Source of the DNA: Blautia sp. AF19-10LB
GTDB lineage: Bacteria; Bacillota; Clostridia; Lachnospirales; Lachnospiraceae
Reading direction: 5' to 3'
Length of the DNA stretch: 39,563 bases
Assembly: GCF_003461245.1 (NCBI RefSeq)
Contig: NZ_QTWS01000020.1
Coordinates: forward strand, 1 to 39,563
Made by a program: the position numbers and the translations under genes. A model generated the notes under the pieces. That model had not been told where the DNA came from. It searched no databases and saw only the letters and a program-made list of their open reading frames with translations. Below are positions 20,435 through 27,267 of the stretch, piece by piece. Each line of letters starts with the position of its first letter. Position 1 is the stretch's first letter.

Positions 20435-20520
20435 TGGTTTTCCCGTGATTTTTGATATGATCAGTGCTTTTTTTATGTTTTTTCTATTAAATTTTCCTCA
20501 AACACCTATATAAGTGAAAC

Positions 20521-20779
20521 TTAGCGAAACTTAAATTATGCCCAATATGGAATATACTTTTTATACCTTGGTGCAATATCCGGATCCATTACTTTAATAT
20601 TCATAATCTCTTAATCGTTCTACGATAGATCGATTTCCTGCAAGTTTTTTATAGGATAGAAGAGGGTTATCATACATATCAGCAAAACAAGGATAACGCA
20701 GACATGGCGTCAATCCTCCTAAATGCCGCTGTTCTGTGTCCGGGTCGTCGTTGCTAAAAATAAGCACAAAAAGAAGCAT
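20521..20779 (-). pseudogene. degenerate gene remnant of unknown family
   Basis: A minus-strand frame of 61 codons ends at 20594 and contains DPDTEQRHLGGLTPCLRYPC and LAGNRSIVERLRDYEY. A single-base shift lets it continue as KVMDPDIAPRYKKYIPYWA to a TAA near 20540, which reads like a natural protein C-terminus. There is no good start signal. I do not recognise the family. It lies between the broken galE and the lantibiotic immunity genes, so it may be part of the debris left by the same rearrangement. Confidence 0.4.
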
Positions 20780-20793
20780 CTGCTCTAAAAATC

Positions 20794-20845
20794 AAAGCCA
20801 CCGCTTCAAAAGCACGCGAAAATGTATCTGCGTTACGATGGCTTT
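20794..20845. terminator. terminator-like hairpin
   Basis: AAAGCCACCG / CGATGGCTTT (one mismatch) enclose a second ACGC / GCGT stem and are followed on the plus strand by seven T residues; the minus-strand side ends GATTTTT. Which transcript it ends is unclear, as no intact gene adjoins it. Confidence 0.55.
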
Positions 20846-20903
20846 TTTTCTTTGCCGTCGTGCGGCAGAATGAAGTTATATTCTTTACTTATATACTATA
20901 TGG

Positions 20904-20930
20904 AAAATTTGTAGATTTTATAAAGATTTG
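20904..20930 (-). promoter_or_regulatory. second copy of the putative LanR box
   Basis: Two AGATTT hexamers 11 bp apart (20913-20918 and 20924-20929) lie in a 26-bp stretch that matches 20 of 26 positions of the region upstream of lanF (26076-26101). An 11-bp direct repeat is the usual site for OmpR-type regulators. On the minus strand TATAGT follows at a promoter-like distance, pointing away from lanK into the remnant at 20.5-20.8 kb. Confidence 0.45.
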
Positions 20931-20943
20931 AAAAAATAATGAA

Positions 20944-20959
20944 CGATACCGTAGTATCG
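20944..20959 (-). terminator. hairpin after lanK
   Basis: CGATAC / GTATCG 6-bp stem with a CGTA loop, 13 bp after the lanK stop and followed on the minus strand by a T-rich tract. Short but well placed. Confidence 0.5.
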
Positions 20960-20971
20960 CCCTCTCATTTC

Positions 20972-22339
20972 TTAATATGGAATTTTAATTATTACCTGCG
21001 CACCACCAGTCTTTTTAGAATTGCTTAAAATAAGTTGCCCGTCATGTTGTTTGATAATGCTGTTTGTGATATAAAGTCCCATACCAAAGTGCATATTAGA
21101 AGTTCTGCTTTTATCGCCCATAAAAAATTGTTCTTGTGCATGGTGTATAGCTTCTGATGTGAAGCCGGTTCCCTCGTCTGTTATGGATATGTGTAAAAAA
21201 TGGTCTACCTTTTGTGTTGTTACATAAATTGTTCCCAGTGGTGGAGAATAGTCTACGGCGTTGCTTATCACATTCATAATTGCCCGTTCTAACAGAAGTT
21301 TATCCGTTTTGAATATACCCAAGTCAACTTCCTTTTCCATGTGCAGACAAATTCCTTTTGCAAGACATAAAGAGTTTGCCTGTGCTTCAATCTGTCCCAT
21401 GTAACCAGAAATATCAATTTCTTCCAAATGAAGCTGATACCCGGCAACAGTCCGGGAAATATCAATCAGCGTCTTAATATAAATGCTTATTTGACTGGAG
21501 CTTTCAGTGATATAATCTGCATATAGACGTTGTTCGTCATCAAGTTCCGTTTCATTTATCAAATCAATATTTCCTTGAATAACTGTCAAAGGTGTTTTCA
21601 AATCGTGGGCTAATGCTGCAATCTGCTCTCTCTGTAATTGTTCCGCATGCCATTGCTTCTCTAAAGACATTTTCAGATCATCCCGCATTTTAGAGAAAGA
21701 AAGCAGAACATCTTCAAATTCTTTAATATTAGAATGGTCTATTTCAAAATCAAGATTTTGTGATGAAATTTCTTCGGTCGCGTTCATAATAGGCACTAAT
21801 TGTTTTTGTAGACGCCTTGAAAAATGAATGGTTAATAGTATACATACAAACACGCAATTCAGAGCAATTAGAGAGTAAAGTATCATTTCCGGTGAAGGAA
21901 AATATTTGTTCAACCATGGGTTTATAAAGCGTGAACCAATATAGTATTGTAAAACAATCAATTCCTTATCCCTTGTAATCAGCAGAAACTGCTTTCCGTT
22001 ATTTGCAGTATTAACACCATCGGCCGCATATCTTAATGCTGATTTCACATCATCATTTTTTAAGGAGGTTTCCAGTATTGTGTATGATTTATCCAGTAAA
22101 AGGTAATCACACCCGGGGGGCATATTTTCTGTTACATCTGCCAAATCAGGTGTTGAAGCAAGAACAGGAGCTATTGTTTTCACAAATTCTTCACTTTGAT
22201 TAGCATAATTAACAATCCCAAAACTAGCAAATATCGTAAATATAAGAAAAGGAGTGATTACGGATAATGCCAGACCGCCTATCAGCATAACAAGGTATTT
22301 TATAAAAGCTGTCCTTAATGTCGCTATCTTTGTTCCCAT
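20972..22339 (-). CDS. lantibiotic-type sensor histidine kinase (LanK)
   Basis: Membrane kinase of the NisK/SpaK type, last gene of the immunity operon. Helix 1 at about residues 13-40 and helix 2 at about 152-173 (from this start) flank an extracellular domain of about 110 residues. HAMP-like region, HisKA with phospho-acceptor H245 in AALAHDLKTPLTVIQ and HATPase_c ending GMGLYITNSIIKQHDGQL follow. The longest frame begins with a TTG at 22357; ATG 22339, preceded by GGGGGATAGG, is more likely. It overlaps lanR by 16 bp. It probably senses a lantibiotic or related peptide made by another strain, since no precursor gene is in the window. Confidence 0.85.
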   Translation of the reverse strand: MGTKIATLRTAFIKYLVMLIGGLALSVITPFLIFTIFASFGIVNYANQSEEFVKTIAPVLASTPDLADVTENMPPGCDYLLLDKSYTILETSLKNDDVKSALRYAADGVNTANNGKQFLLITRDKELIVLQYYIGSRFINPWLNKYFPSPEMILYSLIALNCVFVCILLTIHFSRRLQKQLVPIMNATEEISSQNLDFEIDHSNIKEFEDVLLSFSKMRDDLKMSLEKQWHAEQLQREQIAALAHDLKTPLTVIQGNIDLINETELDDEQRLYADYITESSSQISIYIKTLIDISRTVAGYQLHLEEIDISGYMGQIEAQANSLCLAKGICLHMEKEVDLGIFKTDKLLLERAIMNVISNAVDYSPPLGTIYVTTQKVDHFLHISITDEGTGFTSEAIHHAQEQFFMGDKSRTSNMHFGMGLYITNSIIKQHDGQLILSNSKKTGGAQVIIKIPY

Positions 22340-22989
22340 CTGTAACCTATCCCCCAAACTGTAATGATTGGCTGTACCCCCATCTTATTGAACTTTGCCC
22401 GTACATTTTTAATGTGAGTAGAAATTGTTGAGTTATCGCTGTCTCTGTCAATACTGAATACAGCCTCATAAATCTGTTCTTTAGAAAAAACCTGTCCTTT
22501 GTTATTAGCAAGATATTCACAAATTAAATATTCGCTCCTTGTAAAGGGAACCGGGCAGTCATCAACCCGGATTTCTTTTGCGGATAAATCGACCTTAATA
22601 TGTTCAAAAACGATTGTGCTGTGTTTTTCTCTTGTTTCCCGCCGCAGATGGGCGTTTACACGTGCCCGCAATTCAGCTATACGGAAGGGCTTTGTCAAAT
22701 AGTCATCAGCTCCAATTCCCAAGCCAAAAGTGATATCGTTCTCCAATGTTTTAGCAGTAAGAAATAGTATGGGGCAATCCACAAGGGAGCGGATTTTTTT
22801 ACAGAATGTAAAGCCGTCTGTGTCAGGCATCATAATGTCAAGCATTATCAAATCATATCGGTTTAAGTACTCTAAGGGAATCTGTGAAACAGATGGATAT
22901 GTGGAAACGGTGTGTCCGTCTTTCTGCAATCCATTTTTTATCAATTCCAAAATAGGGATTTCATCATCTATAGCAAGGATATTTGCCAT
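22324..22989 (-). CDS. lantibiotic-type response regulator (LanR)
   Basis: OmpR-family regulator of 221 aa. The receiver has D7/D8/E9 and phospho-acceptor D51 in LIMLDIMMPDTDGF; the winged-helix domain includes FSKEQIYEAVFSIDRDSDNS and ends GIGYRWEQR. The frame extends to an ATG at 22998, but that codon abuts the AAGGAG ribosome binding site; ATG 22989 is spaced 9 nt from it. It follows the lipoprotein gene by about 60 bp. Likely targets are the 11-bp direct repeats at 26076-26101 and 20904-20930. Confidence 0.87.
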   Translation of the reverse strand: MANILAIDDEIPILELIKNGLQKDGHTVSTYPSVSQIPLEYLNRYDLIMLDIMMPDTDGFTFCKKIRSLVDCPILFLTAKTLENDITFGLGIGADDYLTKPFRIAELRARVNAHLRRETREKHSTIVFEHIKVDLSAKEIRVDDCPVPFTRSEYLICEYLANNKGQVFSKEQIYEAVFSIDRDSDNSTISTHIKNVRAKFNKMGVQPIITVWGIGYRWEQR

Positions 22990-23048
22990 AAAATGCATCT
23001 CCTTTCACTCCGGTACTATTGTAGCACCATCATATTATTTTGCAAATT

Positions 23049-23870
23049 TTACTGACATTTTGCCACCCGGTATTCAGAATTTACTTCTACTGCCACGGAA
23101 TCAGTTCTATCTTTGTCCAAGATTTCATATATACCGCCTATTGTCCACTGCTCTCGTTTTTGTGAGCTCTTCTCTTTTCCACTCCAATCAATATGATATA
23201 GTTCCTCTTTGGGAATTTGTAATTTTGTATCATTATCAAATGTATAGGATTCAGCAATTATATCAATATATTCTCCAATATTTTCATAGGGAACGGTTTC
23301 ATCTGTTATCTGATAAACTTTATCCCCGCATAGCAACTGTGTACGATTTTGCGTATTTATTGTAAATTCTCCTTCTGCTGTTGCCTCTGTTTTCTGATTG
23401 TATCGAAAAATAGTATCTTTGTCTGTAACAAAGCTATTAAGTATAGCTTTGTGGTAGCCTCCGTTTGCGTCAACAATAAGCTCCTGCGTATTTCCATCTT
23501 TGACCGTATAGACATTTAAAAATGGAATGATATAGGCGGCGTCTGGTTCTGAATCAGCAATATCAGCTAAAGTTTTAAAAGTGGCCTTTTCTGTATCCTG
23601 TTGAAGCAGGATTTTCCCGTTTGAATCTATGACCGCAAGTTTTCTGATATAGCCAACCCATTCTCCAAGTTCTGAATTTGACAACGTATCATCAAGAATG
23701 GTGAAGCTGTCTCCCTTGTAGGTAAACTGTGTCACATTATCCGTATTCAGCACACATTCTTCTTTGTCTTTGGAATATTCATCAATTCCCTTTTCCAAAA
23801 CAGAACAGCCAGTCATACTTGCTCCCATCAGCAGAATAGCAACAACCAGTAAAATCATTTTCTTAATCAT
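23049..23870 (-). CDS. NisI/SpaI-like lantibiotic immunity lipoprotein (LanI)
   Basis: Secreted lipoprotein of 273 aa. A lipoprotein signal peptide ends in the lipobox MTGC, giving lipidated C22. The mature part is a beta-rich soluble domain with no membrane helix; it shows the repeated pattern of NisI-type proteins (YIRKLAVIDSNGKI... and IGEYIDIIAESYTF). In that family the lipoprotein sits on the outer membrane face and captures the lantibiotic, working with the LanFEG pump. It overlaps the lanG end by 8 bp. Family assignment rests on lipobox, size and operon position rather than on a strongly conserved motif. Confidence 0.75.
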   Translation of the reverse strand: MIKKMILLVVAILLMGASMTGCSVLEKGIDEYSKDKEECVLNTDNVTQFTYKGDSFTILDDTLSNSELGEWVGYIRKLAVIDSNGKILLQQDTEKATFKTLADIADSEPDAAYIIPFLNVYTVKDGNTQELIVDANGGYHKAILNSFVTDKDTIFRYNQKTEATAEGEFTINTQNRTQLLCGDKVYQITDETVPYENIGEYIDIIAESYTFDNDTKLQIPKEELYHIDWSGKEKSSQKREQWTIGGIYEILDKDRTDSVAVEVNSEYRVAKCQ

Positions 23871-24594
23871 CGTTTTTCCTTCCTTCCCATTGTGAGATCC
23901 AAAAAGTCATTGCAATAAAAGCAATTATTGTAATAAGTCCCATTATAAAAACCTCATTTTTGTGTAGGGATAGTTTATCGTCTAACACATAACGGCTTAA
24001 ATCAATTGCCCAAGCGAAAGGGATATACTTCCAAACTCCCGCTAAGACAATATTACTGTACATAATTACCTGTAGGCTTTCAAATACACCTAAAAACAAT
24101 GACGGCCCAAGTCCAAACTTAAAGCCAATAAATAAATGGAAAATGTAAAGTATAATATTTCCAAAGGCAAGGACTATTATTGTTTCTAACAGCATGACAT
24201 AGGGTGTATGTGGAATAAGTCCTTGTATTGCTACCAGTATAGAAAATAATAGCACCAAACTAATCAGTGAAAGAACGCCTCCACCAAAAAGGACAAGAAA
24301 CTTTCCGCAGAAAATGGTTATCCTGTTTGGAACGGATAGAATCGACTGTGAATGTGCGGCGTGATCTTCCATAAACGTATTTAACCCGGTAATTATGCTG
24401 ATAAGAATTGGAAAAAACGTAGCTGTAATCTCAAAAATCAGCTTATATTTATTGTAGTCTGGTCGGAAACTGTATAAACCAAAATAGCTTGTAAAAAGGA
24501 TTGCACCTGCTATCGGTACGAATATATGAATTGGTAATAGTGGTGTGTGGCGCAATTTTACCAATTCTGAACGAATTGCCCTATATAGTGTCAT
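23863..24594 (-). CDS. lantibiotic immunity ABC permease (LanG)
   Basis: Integral membrane protein of 243 aa with six predicted helices and no large loops. The opening MTLYRAIRSELVKLRHTPLL and the segment FSILVAIQGLIPHTPY fit the ABC-2-like LanG/MutG group. Together with LanE and LanF it expels lantibiotics that have entered the membrane. The ribosome binding site AGGAGG lies inside the end of lanE, 1 bp away, so the two permeases are co-translated. Confidence 0.85.
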   Translation of the reverse strand: MTLYRAIRSELVKLRHTPLLPIHIFVPIAGAILFTSYFGLYSFRPDYNKYKLIFEITATFFPILISIITGLNTFMEDHAAHSQSILSVPNRITIFCGKFLVLFGGGVLSLISLVLLFSILVAIQGLIPHTPYVMLLETIIVLAFGNIILYIFHLFIGFKFGLGPSLFLGVFESLQVIMYSNIVLAGVWKYIPFAWAIDLSRYVLDDKLSLHKNEVFIMGLITIIAFIAMTFWISQWEGRKNDD

Positions 24595-24595
24595 T

Positions 24596-25324
24596 CTATT
24601 TTACCTCCTGTCTGCTAAAATTACCTGCGCCCAGATAAGTAAGTACGAAAAAAAGTATGAATGATAAAATTAAAGATAATGCAACAGGTAATATGGAAAC
24701 GTTAGGAGTGTCATTCAATGTTCCATTGATACCAATTCCCATTAGTGATTCCGCCAGCTTTGGAGCCCAACAATATGGACACAGCCACCATAAGGAGGTA
24801 GTTCCCAAAAAGCCGGGAAGAAAAATTCCAAAGGCAGTATTTACTACAAGCGGCATAAACAATCCTATTTTAAAAATCAAGAATAAGCAAAGCGGAATCT
24901 GCCATATAGAAGCTATCATAATAGCAACACTGCCTATAAAGGATTGTCCCGGTGTGAAAATAACGGTTGACGGGGAGATAATATTGCTAACACATACCAA
25001 CAATGCCAATATAAAAGCCGCAAATATCATTTTTTCAATCAGAATCAGGTTTTTACTAATCCAAAATTTTTTCAGATTGATAGACATAGAATATACAGAA
25101 TAGTATTTATCTGCACGTATTTCTTTTTGATTGGACAAATAGCAAAGAACTGTAATTGTTCCCGGAAGTAAAAAGGAATACCACCAATACAAGGACATAT
25201 ACTGGAATCCAGTAAATCCAGCCATAAGCCAAGCAAAAACTGCTGTAATCAATGGGGCAATTATCAATAATTTATTGAAAAAGGTTCTTCTGAATTTTAA
25301 ATGTTCTGATTTAAGGTATTTCAT
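24596..25324 (-). CDS. lantibiotic immunity ABC permease (LanE)
   Basis: Six-helix permease of 242 aa, paralogue of LanG. It begins MKYLKSEHLKFRRTFFNKLL, typical of the LanE/MutE group, and carries the short motif WWLCPYCWAPKL before the last helix. It starts 4 bp after lanF. It forms the transport channel with LanG, energised by LanF. Confidence 0.87.
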   Translation of the reverse strand: MKYLKSEHLKFRRTFFNKLLIIAPLITAVFAWLMAGFTGFQYMSLYWWYSFLLPGTITVLCYLSNQKEIRADKYYSVYSMSINLKKFWISKNLILIEKMIFAAFILALLVCVSNIISPSTVIFTPGQSFIGSVAIMIASIWQIPLCLFLIFKIGLFMPLVVNTAFGIFLPGFLGTTSLWWLCPYCWAPKLAESLMGIGINGTLNDTPNVSILPVALSLILSFILFFVLTYLGAGNFSRQEVK

Positions 25325-25328
25325 ACTC

Positions 25329-26030
25329 TTACATTTCCTTTCTGTTTTTTTTCACAATATCCATGAATAATTTTTCGAGATTTTCTTCAGCATGTAAAAC
25401 ACCTTCATACCCCAAGACACCCTCCGAGATAATGCCGATATGGTCAGCAATCTGCTGTACTTCTGTAAGAATGTGGCTGGAAAGAATTACCGTAATTCCT
25501 TTAGAGGGGAAGGAACGAATCAATTCACGGAGTTCTTCTATACCAACAGGATCGAGGCCGTTTGTAGGTTCGTCTAAAATCAGCAGGCGGGGATTGTTTA
25601 AAATTGCAATCGCAATTCCCAACCGCTGTTTCATGCCAAGAGAAAATTGTCCTGCCCGTTTCTTTCCGGTATTCGTAAGGCCGACAATATCAAGCGCTTC
25701 ATGACAGCGTTTATCCGGTAAACCGAGAAGCTCCGTCCTCACTTTTAAATTTTCAAATGCAGTCAGGTTCTCATAAAGAGGCGGGGTTTCGATTAAGGTT
25801 CCTATGTCATTCAAATCTTTTCGGTGCCAAGCGCGGCCGTCAAACTCAATGCTTCCAGATGTCGGTTTCAATATGCCAGTTATCATTTTAAGTGTTGTGG
25901 ACTTTCCAGCTCCGTTTGGTCCCAACAATCCATAGACGGAATTTTTTTCAATATTCAGCGATATGTTATTTACAACTGTCTGCCTGCTGAATGATTTACA
26001 GAGATTTGTTGTTTTCAAGATTATACTCAT
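25329..26030 (-). CDS. lantibiotic immunity ABC ATPase (LanF)
   Basis: ATPase of 233 aa, first gene of the six-gene operon lanF-E-G-I-R-K. Walker A is GLLGPNGAGKST; the Q-loop position reads LIETPPLYENLT, with Glu instead of Gln, the E-loop reported as a distinguishing mark of LanF-type immunity ATPases. Signature FSLGMKQRLGIA, Walker B LLILDEPTNGLDP and switch SSHIL are intact. ATG 26030 has AAAGGAT upstream. The E-loop supports an immunity role rather than general export. There are no lanA, lanB/C/M, lanT or lanP genes here. Confidence 0.92.
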   Translation of the reverse strand: MSIILKTTNLCKSFSRQTVVNNISLNIEKNSVYGLLGPNGAGKSTTLKMITGILKPTSGSIEFDGRAWHRKDLNDIGTLIETPPLYENLTAFENLKVRTELLGLPDKRCHEALDIVGLTNTGKKRAGQFSLGMKQRLGIAIAILNNPRLLILDEPTNGLDPVGIEELRELIRSFPSKGITVILSSHILTEVQQIADHIGIISEGVLGYEGVLHAEENLEKLFMDIVKKNRKEM

Positions 26031-26075
26031 ATATTACACTATCCTTTCTTTTGATTATGCTAAAAGGATAACTGC

Positions 26076-26101
26076 AAATTTTGAAGATTTCATAAAGAAA
26101 A
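26076..26101 (-). promoter_or_regulatory. putative LanR box upstream of lanF
   Basis: AGATTT at 26085-26090 followed 11 bp later by the weaker AGAAAA at 26096-26101, within a 26-bp stretch that matches 20 of 26 bases at 20904-20929. It lies 46-71 bp before the lanF start codon. Aligning the two copies places the likely -10 at TTATCC (minus strand, near 26066-26071). Confidence 0.45.
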
Positions 26102-26110
26102 TAGAATTTC

Positions 26111-26323
26111 TTAAATACATAATAGGAAATACTTGTCCACTTCCAGAAGATGCTTTCCAAGCATATCCTGCAGAAGCATCACCTGATAGGTTGAATTTCG
26201 ATGGTTTTTCAGATAATCTCTGCGAAGAAAACCATACTTGCCAAGTTGCTCCATCTGCTTACCGGATTTATAAGTAAGATCCGGAAGCAGATATCCATTT
26301 ACATTCGTATACGTTAATTTCAT
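26111..26323 (-). pseudogene. truncated TnpV of a mobile element
   Basis: The frame starting MKLTYTNVNGYLLPDL and continuing QLGKYGFLRRDYLKNHRNST and LLQDMLGKHLLEVDK is a clear match to the first half of TnpV, a small protein of Tn4451-type and related clostridial elements. About 60 C-terminal residues are missing; after LLEVDK it runs into YFLLCI and a stop. GGAG lies 12 nt before the ATG. The truncation point is at about 26127, just upstream of the lan promoter, so it probably marks an old junction between mobile DNA and the immunity cassette. Confidence 0.8.
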
Positions 26324-26341
26324 TTTGTTAGCACTCTCCAT

Positions 26342-26500
26342 TTCTCATCATTTTTTGACCACAAATTTACGACATTTATGACAAATCTGACACTGCTTTA
26401 CAATACCAGACAAAATGACTGATACCCCGGAAAGCCTGTAAAACAGGCACTTTTGGGATACACAAGACAGGACAAAAATCGACTTCCATTATCAAATAAA
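26342..26500. other. upstream flank of the tnpV remnant
   Basis: No complete gene. On the minus strand QCQICHKCRKFVVKK then two stops reads like the end of an upstream mobile-element gene with a cysteine pair motif. A hairpin GCCTGT-AAA-ACAGGC lies at 26434-26448, within a larger imperfect pairing of GTATCCC with GGGGTATC. Confidence 0.35.
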
Positions 26501-26546
26501 AAACGCGAATATTCCAGTGCTTAATAAGCCACTGATATTCGCGTTT
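26501..26546 (-). terminator. terminator after signal peptidase gene
   Basis: AAACGCGAATAT plus CAGTG pairs with CACTG plus ATATTCGCGTTT around a 10-nt loop, with a small bulge. On the minus strand a T-run follows. It begins 4 bp after the stop codon. Confidence 0.85.
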
Positions 26547-26550
26547 CTTA

Positions 26551-27108
26551 TTATCCTAACCACTTGAAAGATGGATAGTATCTTACAACAGCTTTCCCCA
26601 CAAGCTGGTCAAATCGCACGAATTTGTTTTTCCATGAACGTGAATCCTTCGAATCATTCCGGTTATCACCAAGCATGAAATAACAGTTTTCCGGAACTGT
26701 ATATGGACCATAACTTCCGATCATTTTCTCCGGAATGAAAGAGCCATCCAATGGAGTGGGTGAACCATCAATGTAAACTTTCCCATCCTTAATTTCCACT
26801 ACTTCTCCCGGCAGTCCGATCACTCTTTTGATAAAAAGACGACTTTCATCATCTGGGTATTTGAATATTACAATATCAAATCGCTCCGGGTCCTTGAACT
26901 TTTCAGAAATTTCATAACCGAACAGATCAAGATTAATTCCATACGCAAGCCGAAAGCCGAAAAGGCGGTCTTTCACCATAAGTGTTTTTTCCATGGAGGG
27001 TGAAGGGATTTTTGCGTTAATCAAAACAACATTATTGATAACCAGAGTAATTGCCACTACTATTACAATCAATTTCACATAGCCTAACAGTTCACGCCAG
27101 ATTTTCAT
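26551..27108 (-). CDS. lepB: signal peptidase I
   Basis: Type I leader peptidase that cleaves signal peptides on the outer membrane face. One N-terminal helix (about residues 10-30) anchors it. The catalytic Ser is in IPSPSMEKTL (S38 from this start) and the general-base Lys in RLFIKRVIGLPGE (K94); boxes D and E are visible in FMLGDNRNDSKDSRSW. The frame extends to an ATG at 27132, but its ribosome binding site is too close; GAGGTGGAG before ATG 27108 is better, giving 185 aa. It has a near-consensus promoter carrying a dyad, and its own terminator, so it is a single-gene unit. It lies downstream of asnB. Confidence 0.92.
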   Translation of the reverse strand: MKIWRELLGYVKLIVIVVAITLVINNVVLINAKIPSPSMEKTLMVKDRLFGFRLAYGINLDLFGYEISEKFKDPERFDIVIFKYPDDESRLFIKRVIGLPGEVVEIKDGKVYIDGSPTPLDGSFIPEKMIGSYGPYTVPENCYFMLGDNRNDSKDSRSWKNKFVRFDQLVGKAVVRYYPSFKWLG

Positions 27109-27149
27109 GCTCTCCACCTCACCGTTCTTCATTATCCTCTATATAGTTT

Positions 27150-27220
27150 ATGTATCGTATTATACATATATCCGATAGCAAATATAGTTTTATCATAAAA
27201 GTCCCAAATACCATTGTCAA
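27150..27220 (-). promoter_or_regulatory. lepB promoter with ATGTAT/ATACAT dyad
   Basis: Minus-strand TTGACA (27220-27215), 17-bp spacer and TATGAT (27197-27192) form a near-consensus promoter. ATGTAT-N6-ATACAT at 27150-27167 lies between the predicted start point and the start codon, as for a repressor site. The half-sites resemble PadR boxes, but the usual spacer is longer. Confidence 0.65.
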
Positions 27221-27267
27221 CGGATTTTTCGTATATTTATATTTTTACCGTCTCATAACCAACTCTC

